A stretch of 64,000 nt of DNA from Actinacidiphila acidipaludis (GTDB taxonomy: Bacteria > Actinomycetota > Actinomycetes > Streptomycetales > Streptomycetaceae). Each line of letters starts with the position of its first letter. The first letter of the stretch is position 1. A model generated the notes under the pieces. That model had not been told where the DNA came from and did not search any database. It saw nothing but the letters and a program-made list of their open reading frames with translations. The position numbers and the translations under genes were made by a program. Of this stretch, positions 15,250 through 23,690 are shown one piece after another. The DNA lies in contig NZ_JAINZZ010000001.1 in the NCBI RefSeq assembly GCF_019890725.1, positions 310,001 through 374,000 on the forward strand, in the 5' to 3' direction.

Positions 15250-16787
15250 GACCCGCTCCTGACCGGGGTCCCCAGAGCGGTCAGGTCGTCATGACCGCCG
15301 GTGCCGGTCTCGGCGCCCTCCGGGCGTTCCGCCGCACGCGACCGGGGCGACAGCTTGCGCAGTACCAGGTACAGCCCGGCCGCCACGACGAACGTGACCG
15401 CCCAGCCGAGTCCGCTGGTGCCCAGCCACGAGTGGGACCAGGGTCCCGAGAACCACACGTCGGTGGGGCTCGTCTCGACCTCGGTCAGCATCAGGCCGAC
15501 CACGATGGCGACCGCCCACGACACCACCGCGGGCCAGTTCAGGCCGCCCCGGTACCAGTAGCGGCTGCCGGGCCGGGTCTGCAGCAGCGCTGCCGGGTCG
15601 TACCGGCGGCCCAGCGCGGTGTCGGTGCCGAACACGCCGACCCACGCGGTGATCGGCACCGCGAGGATGGTCAGGAACGTGGTGAAGGGACCGTAGAAGC
15701 TGCCCGCGATGAGCATGAAGTAGATACCGCCCGCGAGGGTGACGACCACGTCGATGCCGACGGCGATGGTCCGCTTCGTCTTGATGCCCAGCGTCACCAG
15801 CGTCAGTCCCGCCGAGTACACCGACAGATGGTTGGAGAGGAGCAGGCCGCCGAAGGCGGCGATCAGATACGGGACGGCCATCCAGCTCGGGAGCATGGCG
15901 TGGATGGCGGCGATCGGGTCGGAGGCCGTGGCCAGCCCCGGGTCCCCGGCGGTGAGGAGCGCGCCCAGCGAGATCAGCAGCACCAGCGGGATGCCGGCCC
16001 CGGTCGCGGAGGCGATCACCAGACGTCCCCCGGGTATCTTCCGGGGCAGGTAACGGGCGTAGTCCGCACCGGCGTTGGCCCAGCCGATGCCCGTGCCGGC
16101 GGCGATCACCCCGGCTCCGCCGATCATCGCGCTGACCGAACCGGCGCCGGCGCTCGACACCTTGTGCCAGTCGACGGTGTCGATGAGGAAGCCCATCACC
16201 ACCAGGTTGAGCACCCCGAAGACGTACGTCGCCCAGCGGTTGATCCACATGATGGTGGCGTGTCCGAGCCCGCTGATCAGCAGCGTGCAGCAGATGAAGA
16301 CCAGCAGGCAGATCACGGTGAGGACGTCGTTCTGCCGCCAACCGAAGGCCGCCGCCAGCAGGGCGAGCAGCGCGTAGGCGGCCGTGGTGGTGTTGATGGT
16401 CTCCCAGCCGACCCGGCTGATCCAGGTGATCAGCGTGGGGCCGAGGTTTCCTCGCGCGCCGAAGACGGCCCGGGACAGGGTCATGGCCGGCGCTCCGCCG
16501 CGCTTGCCGGCGATGCTCAGCGCGCCGACGATCGCGAAGGAACCGGCCGAGCCCACCGTCGCCACCAGGGCCGACTGCCAGAAGTTCAAGCCGTGGAACG
16601 CCACGAGGGTGGCGCCGAGCGGCAGTCCGAGAATGCTGATGTTGGCCGCGAACCACGTCCAGAACATCTGCCCGGCCCGGCCGTGGCGTTCCACGTCGGG
16701 TACGGGTTCGATACCGCGGCTTTCGACGGCGCCGACCTTGTCCGGTGCCGTCTGCTGCGGGGTGGCGCTCACCGTTGAGTCGCTCAC
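15246..16787 (-). CDS. NCS1-family purine/cytosine-type permease
   Basis: A 513-aa membrane protein with about 12 hydrophobic helices. The N-terminal segment RAGQMFWTWFAANISILGLPLGA is a classic NCS1 (cytosine, purine, allantoin, hydantoin) helix 1 motif, and WANAGADYARYLP is the helix 6 region. It imports a nucleobase, nucleoside or related heterocycle using an ion gradient. Both termini are hydrophilic. The operon places it with a glycohydrolase homologue and a kinase, so the cargo may be a nucleoside-like N-glycoside. In E. coli the equivalent slot is filled by an MFS nucleoside transporter (YegT). Confidence 0.88.
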   Translation of the reverse strand: MSDSTVSATPQQTAPDKVGAVESRGIEPVPDVERHGRAGQMFWTWFAANISILGLPLGATLVAFHGLNFWQSALVATVGSAGSFAIVGALSIAGKRGGAPAMTLSRAVFGARGNLGPTLITWISRVGWETINTTTAAYALLALLAAAFGWRQNDVLTVICLLVFICCTLLISGLGHATIMWINRWATYVFGVLNLVVMGFLIDTVDWHKVSSAGAGSVSAMIGGAGVIAAGTGIGWANAGADYARYLPRKIPGGRLVIASATGAGIPLVLLISLGALLTAGDPGLATASDPIAAIHAMLPSWMAVPYLIAAFGGLLLSNHLSVYSAGLTLVTLGIKTKRTIAVGIDVVVTLAGGIYFMLIAGSFYGPFTTFLTILAVPITAWVGVFGTDTALGRRYDPAALLQTRPGSRYWYRGGLNWPAVVSWAVAIVVGLMLTEVETSPTDVWFSGPWSHSWLGTSGLGWAVTFVVAAGLYLVLRKLSPRSRAAERPEGAETGTGGHDDLTALGTPVRSGS

Positions 16788-16819
16788 GTGTGCCTCCTGG
16801 TGGTCGGTCGGATGTGGTC

Positions 16820-18001
16820 TCAGCGACCGGTGGGGCGGCCGGGGGCGCCGTGATCGGCGGGCTCGGCGGGTTCGGCGGGCTCGGCGGGTTCGGCGGGTTC
16901 GGCGGGTTCGGCGGAGTCGGCGTTCACTGCATCGACGGCGTCGACGGCATCGCCGGCCGGCTCGGAACGGTCGGCGCGGTCGGCGGGCTCGGAACGGTCG
17001 CGGAGTGCGAGGAGCCGCTCGGCCAGCGCGCGGAGTTCGAGGGCCGCGTTGACCCGGTCGAGGGTGGCCACCGCGTCCGCGGGAAGCGCCTCAATGCCGG
17101 CCACGGACCCCGCGATCGCGCAGGCGATGGCGGCGATGGTGTCGCTGTCGCCGCCGAGGTTGGCCGCCAGCAGGCCGCAGCGCCAGGGATCGTCCCCGGC
17201 CAGAGCGAGCACCGCGAAGGCCGCGGGGATGGATTCCTGGCTGGCCACGCTCGTGCCGATCAGCTCGCTGATCAGATCGACCGCCCGTTCGTCGGGCACT
17301 CCGGCGACGACCTCACGGGCCCACACGATCCGGGTGGCGATGTCGCCCCCCGCGATCCAGTTGCCGCGGGTGACGCCCTCCCGGGCGGCGGCCACGGCGG
17401 CGTCCAGCGCCGCGTGGAGGCCGAGGCCGGAGACGCCCGTGCTCACCGCCGCCGCGACCGCTGCGGCGCCGGCGACGCCGATCGTCGTCGCGTGGGTGAC
17501 CTGGCAGGATTCCAGGACGTGGTCCACGAAGCCGGCGACGTCGCCACCGTGTCCGACCGGGAAGGCGATCCCCACAGGCGTGACCCGCATGGCGGCTCCG
17601 TTGGTGGTGCCGGTCCTGGCGGCTTCCTCGATGGGGGTGCCGGCGGCGACGGCTTCGAGCGCGGCCTTGGTCGACGGCCCGAGCAGGTCGAAGGAGCCGC
17701 GGGCCTTCATCTCCGCCTCCCAGCCGAGCAGCCGCTCGGCCAGCAGGTGCGGGTCGATGCTGCCGTCGCCCTCGACGAGAAGACGGCCCAGCAGCACGGC
17801 CTGTTCGGTGTCGTCGGTGACGCTGCCGGCCGGGAGCCCGGCGGCGACCGGATTCTCGGGCGGGCCCGGTTCGAAGCCGGTCACCCGGCCGTACCGGCGG
17901 GCGATGGCCGAGCGGGACATGATCTGGGTGGGCATCCCGAGCGCGTCGCCGAGCGCGAGGCCGTAGAGCGCGCCGAGCGCGCGGTCACGAAGGTGGTTCA
18001 T
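16820..18001 (-). CDS. ADP-ribosylglycohydrolase-family protein with repetitive tail (YegU-like)
   Basis: A 393-aa protein of the DraG/ARH fold. Both binuclear metal motifs are present: GSVTDDTEQA (residues about 59-68) and NLGGDSDTIAAIA (about 279-291), plus the opening GALYGLALGDALGMP. Such enzymes cleave N- or O-glycosidic bonds to ADP-ribose or related ribosides using Mg2+. The last 55 residues are Ala/Glu/Pro/Asp repeats (EPA units) outside the fold, encoded by a 9-bp tandem repeat. ATG at 18001 has only a weak GAAGA ribosome site. It lies between the GntR gene and the permease; in-operon function is probably glycoside cleavage rather than protein de-ADP-ribosylation. Confidence 0.87.
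   Translation of the reverse strand: MNHLRDRALGALYGLALGDALGMPTQIMSRSAIARRYGRVTGFEPGPPENPVAAGLPAGSVTDDTEQAVLLGRLLVEGDGSIDPHLLAERLLGWEAEMKARGSFDLLGPSTKAALEAVAAGTPIEEAARTGTTNGAAMRVTPVGIAFPVGHGGDVAGFVDHVLESCQVTHATTIGVAGAAAVAAAVSTGVSGLGLHAALDAAVAAAREGVTRGNWIAGGDIATRIVWAREVVAGVPDERAVDLISELIGTSVASQESIPAAFAVLALAGDDPWRCGLLAANLGGDSDTIAAIACAIAGSVAGIEALPADAVATLDRVNAALELRALAERLLALRDRSEPADRADRSEPAGDAVDAVDAVNADSAEPAEPAEPAEPAEPAEPADHGAPGRPTGR
16854..16916 (-). repeat. 9-bp tandem repeat encoding (EPA)n tail
   Basis: Seven consecutive 9-base units of TCGGCGGGT/C type (last unit TCGGCGGAG) lie in frame in the end of the ADP-ribosylglycohydrolase gene. Copy number can be expected to vary between strains without breaking the frame. 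Confidence 0.9.
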
Positions 18002-18047
18002 GTGATGTCTTCTGTGTCGTCCGTGATGTGCTTGGTGCCGCTGCTGG

Positions 18048-18755
18048 TCAGAAGGTGAGCTCGAGACGGAAATGTTCCGGCGCCAGCCAGCTGGTGACGT
18101 GCTCCACAAGGCGCTCCTCCGCGTCCCTGCTGGTGCGCTCGACCTTGAGGAAGACCTCCCCCTCGGCCCGTCCCAGGCTCCGCGCCTCCGCCGCGGGCAG
18201 CGGGGCGACCTCGGCGCTCTGCCGTCCGCCCGCCTCGAACAGCCCGGCGGCGGTCAGCGTGCGGCGCAGCGAGTCCTCCACCAGCCCCGTTCGCGGCACC
18301 TCGGCGAGTTCGGGGACCAGCCGGGAGCGGCTGAGTTCCAGCGAGACGCCGAGTCCGTCGGGCAGCGTCCGCACGCGATCCAGGTGCAGGAACCGCGCCG
18401 CCGGGTCCAGCCCGAGCCGCGCCGCGAGAGCGGGGTCGGGTCCGGCCTCCAGGCGGAGGGTACGGGTGGTCAGCCGGATCCCACGACCGGCGAGGGCGGC
18501 CGCCCACCCGCGGGGGTCGTCCAGCGGGGCACCGTCGAAGGTGACGACGGAACCGATCCCGGCCCGGGTGGCGATCAGGCCCTGTTCACTCAGTGCCCGC
18601 AGCGCCTGCCGGACGGTGGTCCGGCTGACCGCGAACCGCTCGGTCAGTGCGTGCTCTCCGGGAAGCCGGCTGCCCTCGGGCAGCCGTCCGGCACGGATCT
18701 CCTCAGCGAGCGTCGCGACGATGCGCTGGTGCTTGGCGGGTACGGCGGCTGTCAT
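18048..18755 (-). CDS. GntR/HutC-family regulator of the kinase-permease-hydrolase operon
   Basis: A 235-aa GntR regulator. N-terminal winged helix has LPEGSRLPGEHALTERF and VSRTTVRQALRALSEQGLI (split, residues about 24-62). It is followed by a UTRA ligand-binding domain (about 80-230) with RFLHLDRVR and VEHVTSWLAPEHF. Gene order GntR, glycohydrolase, permease, kinase on one strand marks it as the local repressor, sensing the imported compound or a phosphorylated product. The -10 box ends 8 bases before the ATG, so the mRNA probably has no leader and no Shine-Dalgarno site. Confidence 0.88.
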   Translation of the reverse strand: MTAAVPAKHQRIVATLAEEIRAGRLPEGSRLPGEHALTERFAVSRTTVRQALRALSEQGLIATRAGIGSVVTFDGAPLDDPRGWAAALAGRGIRLTTRTLRLEAGPDPALAARLGLDPAARFLHLDRVRTLPDGLGVSLELSRSRLVPELAEVPRTGLVEDSLRRTLTAAGLFEAGGRQSAEVAPLPAAEARSLGRAEGEVFLKVERTSRDAEERLVEHVTSWLAPEHFRLELTF

Positions 18756-18763
18756 GGCGCGAC

Positions 18764-18809
18764 GGTATACACACCTGTCCAGTCCTGTCTAGCCCTGTCT
18801 GCTCCTGTC
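18764..18809 (-). promoter_or_regulatory. Leaderless promoter with four helically phased CCTGTC repeats
   Basis: CCTGTC on the top strand starts at 18774, 18784, 18794 and 18804, exactly 10 bases apart, so all four face one side of the helix. Reading leftwards, TAGACA (18791-18786) and TATACC (18769-18764) are 16 bases apart. The predicted transcription start is near 18757, two bases before the GntR ATG. Confidence 0.65.
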
Positions 18810-18875
18810 TGAAGTCGCTGCTCCGGCATCACACGCACCACCACGCGTGGAGTGACCGGCGGGAGCGTCCACCCG

Positions 18876-19763
18876 TCACGCGGAGCCGTCGGCGCCGCGG
18901 AGCTCCCGGCCGACCGCGAGCGCCGCCGTCACGAACGAGCCCACCAGCGGAGACGCCTCGTCGTGCGGCGGCCACGCCACGACGATCCGGCTCTTCGGCG
19001 CGTCGGAAAGGGGAACGCACACCACACCCGCCGGTGCGGGGTACACCAGCGAACGCGGCAGCACGGCGACCACCCGCCCGACGGCGACCAGCGAGTACAA
19101 CTGGGCGATGTCCGCGACCTGCGGCCCGGCGTCCGCACCCCAATCCCCCGCGACCTCGTCGGGGACGCCCTGCCACCGCGGCAACGTCTCGTGCTCCAGG
19201 TCCGCCAGCCGCAGCGCGGGCCGGGAGGCCAGCGCATGGCCCGCGGGCAGGACCGCGACGCGTTCCTCGACGCAGAGGGTCTCGTGCGCGAGCCCGTCGA
19301 GGGGATCGAACGGCACGTACAGCAGCGCGACATCGGCCCGCCCGGCCCGCAGGTGGTCCACGCGGTCGGCGGGACCGCTGAAGAGGATCTCCACCCGGCG
19401 GGCGTCGGGCTGTGTGGCGTAGGCGGCGAGGATCGCGGACAACAGACCCGCGTCGCCCCCGGGTTTGAGGACGAGCCGCAACCGCCCTCCCGCGTCACCG
19501 GCCCGCCGGGCACGGTCCGCGGCGACGCTCACCGCGTCCAGGGCGTGGCGGCCGTGGCGCAGCAGTGCCTCGCCCGCCGGGGTGAGCGTCACCTGCCGGC
19601 TGGACCGCACGAACAAGGGGACGCCGAGCCGCTTCTCCACGCGCCGCACCGCCTTCGACAACGCGGGCTGGGCGATGCGCAGTCGCTGCGCGGCCCGGCC
19701 GAAGTGCAGCTCCTCGGCAACCGCGACGACGTACTCGATCTCCCGCGTCTCCAGCTCGGCCAT
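18876..19763 (-). CDS. LysR-family transcriptional regulator
   Basis: A 295-aa LysR protein. The N-terminal helix-turn-helix reads AEELHFGRAAQRLRIAQPALS, then linker helix and substrate-binding domain from about residue 92. It is divergent from the small ferredoxin-fold-like gene at 19834, leaving a 70-base intergenic region that should hold its operator. LysR proteins commonly control the divergent gene and themselves. Ligand unknown. The ATG at 19763 is the only start consistent with the HTH position. Confidence 0.88.
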   Translation of the reverse strand: MAELETREIEYVVAVAEELHFGRAAQRLRIAQPALSKAVRRVEKRLGVPLFVRSSRQVTLTPAGEALLRHGRHALDAVSVAADRARRAGDAGGRLRLVLKPGGDAGLLSAILAAYATQPDARRVEILFSGPADRVDHLRAGRADVALLYVPFDPLDGLAHETLCVEERVAVLPAGHALASRPALRLADLEHETLPRWQGVPDEVAGDWGADAGPQVADIAQLYSLVAVGRVVAVLPRSLVYPAPAGVVCVPLSDAPKSRIVVAWPPHDEASPLVGSFVTAALAVGRELRGADGSA

Positions 19764-19833
19764 GCCTCCAGGTTATCGGTCATGGCCCAACGGATCTTGG
19801 ACGCGACTCCCCGACCGCTGTTTCGATGACCCC

Positions 19834-20151
19834 ATGATTCAGCACACGATGCTCGTCGCCTTCGACGAGCCCATCCCGGACACCGAGCTCGACCGATTCC
19901 TCCAGGACATCGAAAAGGTGATGCTCGACTCCGGACACGTCCAGAGCTCCTCGGCCAGGCGCCACATCCCCGTGCCCGGCGAGGAGGCCATCCCCGCGCT
20001 GATCGCGACGGCCGTCCTGCGGTTCGGCGTCGCCGACCAGGAGGCCCTCGCCGCCGCCTTCGCGGCCCCCGGCGCCGAGGAGGTCATCCACCACTGGCAG
20101 GCCAGGCACCCGTACAAGGTCGCGTGGGTGAATCACACGCCGCTGGACTGA
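19834..20151 (+). CDS. Small Dabb-like (ferredoxin-fold) protein, 105 aa
   Basis: The opening MIQHTMLVAFDEPIPDTELDRFL, split as strand then helix, and the closing HHWQARHPYKVAWVNHTPLD resemble stress-responsive alpha/beta-barrel (Dabb) or dimeric ferredoxin-fold proteins of about 100 residues. Homologues include structural dimers and cyclases or isomerases. No catalytic residue can be assigned with certainty. It is divergent from the LysR gene, so likely its target. A hairpin terminator follows at 20221-20268. Confidence 0.6.
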   Translation: MIQHTMLVAFDEPIPDTELDRFLQDIEKVMLDSGHVQSSSARRHIPVPGEEAIPALIATAVLRFGVADQEALAAAFAAPGAEEVIHHWQARHPYKVAWVNHTPLD

Positions 20152-20220
20152 CGAGGGCCTGCCCTGGTCAGTCGCCCGGACGGACACCTCCGCCGGATCG
20201 ACAACGCGCCGTGCCTGCGC

Positions 20221-20268
20221 GCGGGCTGGGCGAGGCCGCGTCGCGCAGAGCAGCCTCGCCCGGCCCGC
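20221..20268. terminator. Hairpin terminator between convergent genes
   Basis: A 16-bp stem with one mismatch pairs 20221-20236 with 20253-20268. It lies between genes stopping at 20151 (plus) and 20440 (minus). No other feature is visible in the 288-base gap. Confidence 0.65.
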
Positions 20269-20439
20269 ACCGCGTCACGTCGGCAGCATCCGCCATGCGC
20301 GCCCGGACCGTTCGCTCCGTCCGGCGAGCACGGTATGCGGTGAACGCCGGCCCGCGGCAGCCTCGGCACCCCGGGTAATCGACTGGCGACGGAAGTCGGC
20401 TTCGTCATGCGGCAGTTGCGCCGCTCCAGCCGTCTTTTC

Positions 20440-21740
20440 TCACCCCCGCACCCCCTGCGCCGCCGGGCCCGCCAGGAGGTTGAGGCCCGCGTCGGCGGCG
20501 ATGGCGGCGGCGGCCGCGCGCGAGCTGACGCCGAGCTTGCGGTAGAGCCGGCTGGTGTGGAACTTGACGGTGTTCTCGCTGATGCCGAGTTCCGTCGCGA
20601 TCTGGCGGTTGCGGCGTCCGGCGACGAGGAGCTGCAGCACCTCGGCCTCGCGGGCTCCGAGGTCCCACATCAGCGCGGCGGTGTCCGAGGTGTCCGGTGG
20701 GTCGAGCGGGATGCGGGCGTCGACCTCGGAGCCCCAGGTGTCGACGGCCCTCACCGCGAGGGACCCGCCCAGCGCGGAGGCGCGTGCCGTCAGCCGCCGC
20801 AGCGCCGGACGCCCCGGGTCGAGTGTGCCGGGCCCGTCGTCGCGCACCGAGACCAGCAGGTGGGTGCCGTCGCAGTTCCATTCGACCCGGACGCGGGTGA
20901 CGTTCGCCTGTTCCCGCATCAGCAGGACCGTGCTGTGCACGATGGCCCGGGCGGCATGAGCGATCTCGCCCGGCAGCGGCCGCCCGTCGGAGGGCGGGTC
21001 GACGAGCTGGACCTGGATGCTGCCGTCGCGGCCGAGGGGACGCAGGTCCTCGCGAAGCCGCCCGAAGGCCACGGCGACCGGCTCCTCGGCCAGTGACGCC
21101 ACGAGATCGTTGCCCGCCCGGAGCCGGACCAGCGCGGCGGCCGCCAGATCGGTGGCCAGGGTCCGGGCCCGCGCGTCGTCCAGGTCACGGCCGCGCAAGG
21201 GGCCAGCAGCGTTTCCAGGTCCGCCTCGTGCCGTGCGCTCATCTCGGCGGTGACCCGCAGTCTCTCGCTGGACGCGGCACGTGACTCGCGCAGATAGTCG
21301 GGGCGGGCCTCGACGACCTGCTGCCGGATCCTCGTCGCGGCCGTCGCCCACACCGCGCGGACGAATGCCCCGGCCCCCGGGACGCGCGGCTCACCGGGCT
21401 CGCAGAGCACGAGGATCGCCCCGGTCGGCGCGTCGTACACGCGGACGGCGTGTTCCGTCCCGGCGATGACGGCGGAGCAGGGCAGGCGTCCGGTCAGGAC
21501 CTGGCGGCGGACCGCTTCGAGTTCCGCGATCGAGATGCGTTCGGTGACGGCCGGATCGCCGGCCTTCTTCTGCGGCCGGCCGGTGCAGTCCTCCGTGAAC
21601 ACCGCCAGCGCCCGGTGCGGAAGCGCCTCCCCGATCACCTCGTGCAGGCGTGCGGCGATCAGGTGCAAGGGCGCGGTCGCCACCGCGCCTACCCGTTCGG
21701 CCACGACAGCCGGGTCACCAGGGGGCAAAGAGGAAGGCAT
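20440..21740 (-). pseudogene. LuxR-type regulator split by a frameshift
   Basis: Two overlapping frames encode one protein. From ATG 21740 a GAF-like sensor half runs through VTAEMSARHEADLETLLA. The continuation LRGRDLDDARARTLATDL then appears in another frame and leads to an ATPase-like segment (VRDDGPGTLDPG) and a C-terminal LuxR helix-turn-helix (LGAREAEVLQLLVAGRRNRQIATELGISENTVK, split). The frames join near 21195-21203, consistent with loss of one base in a CC run. Translation in the first frame runs past 20919 into nonsense. If the lesion is a sequencing error the intact product would be about 433 aa. The protein is divergent from the mycothiol-formaldehyde genes and could regulate them. 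Confidence 0.75.
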
Positions 21741-21876
21741 GCGCGGATGGTAGCCCGCACACCTACCCGAACGGGTGGGTGAGGTGCCCCGAACGGTGGG
21801 TGCGGCCCGCGCGGTGGAGGCAGGAGGATGAACAGGACACCGGTACACGTCCACCAGCACAAGGGAAAACGCACAC

Positions 21877-22959
21877 ATGACCCACGAAGTCCAGGGCGTC
21901 GTCGCACGCCACCGAGGCCGGCCCGTGTCCGTGGAGACGATCCTGGTGCCCGACCCGGGTCCGGGAGAAGCCCTGGTGAAGGTGCTGGCGTGCGGTGTGT
22001 GCCACACGGACCTGCACTACCGGGAAGGCGCCATCAACGACGAGTTCCCCTTCCTGCTCGGCCACGAGGCCGCCGGTGTCGTCGAGTCCGTCGGACCCGA
22101 CGTCGAGGACGTCGAGCCCGGGGACTTCGTCATCCTCAACTGGCGCGCGGTGTGCGGACGGTGCCGTGCCTGCCGCCGGGGCCAGCCCTGGTACTGCTTC
22201 GACACCCACAACGCCACCCAGAAGATGCGGCTGGCGGACGGCACGCCGCTCAGCCCCGCCCTCGGCATCGGCGCCTTCGCGGAGAAGGCCCTGGTCGCCG
22301 CCGGGCAGTGCACCAAGGTGCCCAAGGTGCGGCCCGAGGCGGCGGGCCTCCTGGGCTGCGGGCTGATGGCGGGCCTGGGCGCCGCCCTCAACACGGCGCC
22401 GGTGAGCCGCGGCCAGAGCGTCGCGGTGATCGGCTGCGGCGGGGTCGGGAACGCCGCCATCGCCGGTGCCCGGCTGGCCGGCGCCGGACGCATCATCGCC
22501 GTCGACATCGACGACCGGAAGCTGGAGCTCGCCACCTCCTTCGGCGCCACGCACACACTCAACTCCCGTACCGGCGACCCCGTCGCGGGAATCCGCGCCC
22601 TGACGGACGGGTTCGGAGCCGATGTCGTGATCGACGCGGTCGGCCGTCCCGAGACCTACCGGCAGGCGTTCGACGCCCGCGACCTGGCCGGCGTCGTCGT
22701 GCTGGTGGGTGTGCCCGAGCCCGGCGTCACCATCGAGCTGCCGCTCCTGGACGTCTTCGGACGCGGCGGAGCCCTCAAGTCGTCCTGGTACGGAGACTGC
22801 CTGCCGTCCCGCGACTTCCCGATGCTCATCGACCTGTACCAGCAGGGGCGCCTCGACCTGGACGCGTTCGTCAGCGAGACCATCGCCCTGAACGAGGTGG
22901 AAGAGGCGTTCGCCAGGATGCAGTCGGGCGACGTCCTGCGTTCCGTGGTGGTGTTCTGA
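21877..22959 (+). CDS. mscR: S-(hydroxymethyl)mycothiol dehydrogenase
   Basis: A 360-aa zinc-dependent medium-chain dehydrogenase. Catalytic zinc ligands sit in [10 protein letters not shown] and GHEAAGVVE; the structural-zinc lobe has the Cys series [15 protein letters not shown]. The NAD motif is [18 protein letters not shown] and Asp follows strand 2 (VDIDD), so NAD is the cofactor. Length and the NWRAVCGRC segment match the actinomycete mycothiol-dependent formaldehyde dehydrogenase, which oxidises the formaldehyde-mycothiol adduct to S-formylmycothiol. It is directly followed by the MBL hydrolase that typically accompanies it. Start ATG lies 9 bases after AAGGG. Confidence 0.9.
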   Translation: MTHEVQGVVARHRGRPVSVETILVPDPGPGEALVKVLACGVCHTDLHYREGAINDEFPFLLGHEAAGVVESVGPDVEDVEPGDFVILNWRAVCGRCRACRRGQPWYCFDTHNATQKMRLADGTPLSPALGIGAFAEKALVAAGQCTKVPKVRPEAAGLLGCGLMAGLGAALNTAPVSRGQSVAVIGCGGVGNAAIAGARLAGAGRIIAVDIDDRKLELATSFGATHTLNSRTGDPVAGIRALTDGFGADVVIDAVGRPETYRQAFDARDLAGVVVLVGVPEPGVTIELPLLDVFGRGGALKSSWYGDCLPSRDFPMLIDLYQQGRLDLDAFVSETIALNEVEEAFARMQSGDVLRSVVVF

Positions 22960-23586
22960 ATGGGCGCCCGCATCGAACAGGTCGTGACCTCGGGGACCTT
23001 CAGTCTGGACGGCGGATCCTGGGACGTCGACAACAACGTCTGGATCGTCGGCGACGACGATGAGGTCCTCGTCGTCGACGCCGCCCATGACGCCGACGCG
23101 ATCCGGTCGGCCGTCGGCGACCGGCGGCTGACCGCCGTGGTGTGCACGCACGCGCACAACGACCACATCAACGCGGCCGTTCCGCTGGCCGAGTCGACGG
23201 GCGCCTCGGTCTTCCTCCACCTCGACGACCGCTTCCTGTGGTCGCAGAGCCAGCCCGAGTTCCCCCTCGCCTACCTCGGCGACATGCGGCGGATCACCGT
23301 CGCCGGGACCGAGCTCCAGGTCCTCCACACTCCCGGTCACACCCCCGGCTCCATCAGCCTGTACGCACCGGAACTGGGGACGGTCTTCACCGGAGACACG
23401 CTCTTCGCGGGCGGACCGGGCGCGACGGGCCGGTCGTTCTCGGACTTCCCGACCATCATCCGCTCGGTCAGGGACCGCCTCCTCACGCTCCCCCCGGACA
23501 CCACCGTGCTGACCGGCCACGGCGATTCCACCACCATCGCCGCCGAAGCCCCGCATCTCGAGGAGTGGATCGCCCGCGGGCACTGA
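22960..23586 (+). CDS. MBL-fold hydrolase of the mycothiol-formaldehyde pathway
   Basis: A 208-aa metallo-beta-lactamase-fold hydrolase. The metal motif THAHNDH (THxHxDH) is at about residues 62-68, with further ligands in TPGHTPGS (about 124-131) and TGDTLF, and the final His in LTGHGDST. The ATG abuts the stop of mscR with no gap, so the two are translationally coupled. In actinomycetes this partner is thought to hydrolyse S-formylmycothiol to formate and mycothiol. Activity is inferred from context. Confidence 0.88.
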   Translation: MGARIEQVVTSGTFSLDGGSWDVDNNVWIVGDDDEVLVVDAAHDADAIRSAVGDRRLTAVVCTHAHNDHINAAVPLAESTGASVFLHLDDRFLWSQSQPEFPLAYLGDMRRITVAGTELQVLHTPGHTPGSISLYAPELGTVFTGDTLFAGGPGATGRSFSDFPTIIRSVRDRLLTLPPDTTVLTGHGDSTTIAAEAPHLEEWIARGH

Positions 23587-23603
23587 GCGGCGCCGAGCGG
23601 GCC

Positions 23604-23683
23604 GGCCGGATCACGGGGTCCAAGTGGGCCAATGATCCGGCCGTCCACTGGGCCTGATCAGCGGCCCACCGGGCCCCTAGCGT
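23604..23683 (+). promoter_or_regulatory. Repeat-rich, probably leaderless promoter of the MFS gene
   Basis: A perfect 10-bp inverted repeat GGCCGGATCA (23604-23613) / TGATCCGGCC (23633-23642) is followed by two imperfect direct repeats (GTCCAAGTGGGCC from 23618, GTCCACTGGGCC from 23643). TAGCGT (23678-23683) is a -10 box predicting a start at 23690, one base before the ATG. The first stem could also terminate the upstream operon. Confidence 0.45.
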
Positions 23684-23690
23684 GGCCGGT

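Noticed and set aside
16820..18001. ADP-ribosylglycohydrolase as part of a toxin-antitoxin pair
   Set aside because: No ADP-ribosyltransferase gene is adjacent; the neighbours are a permease, a kinase and a GntR regulator, which fits catabolism.
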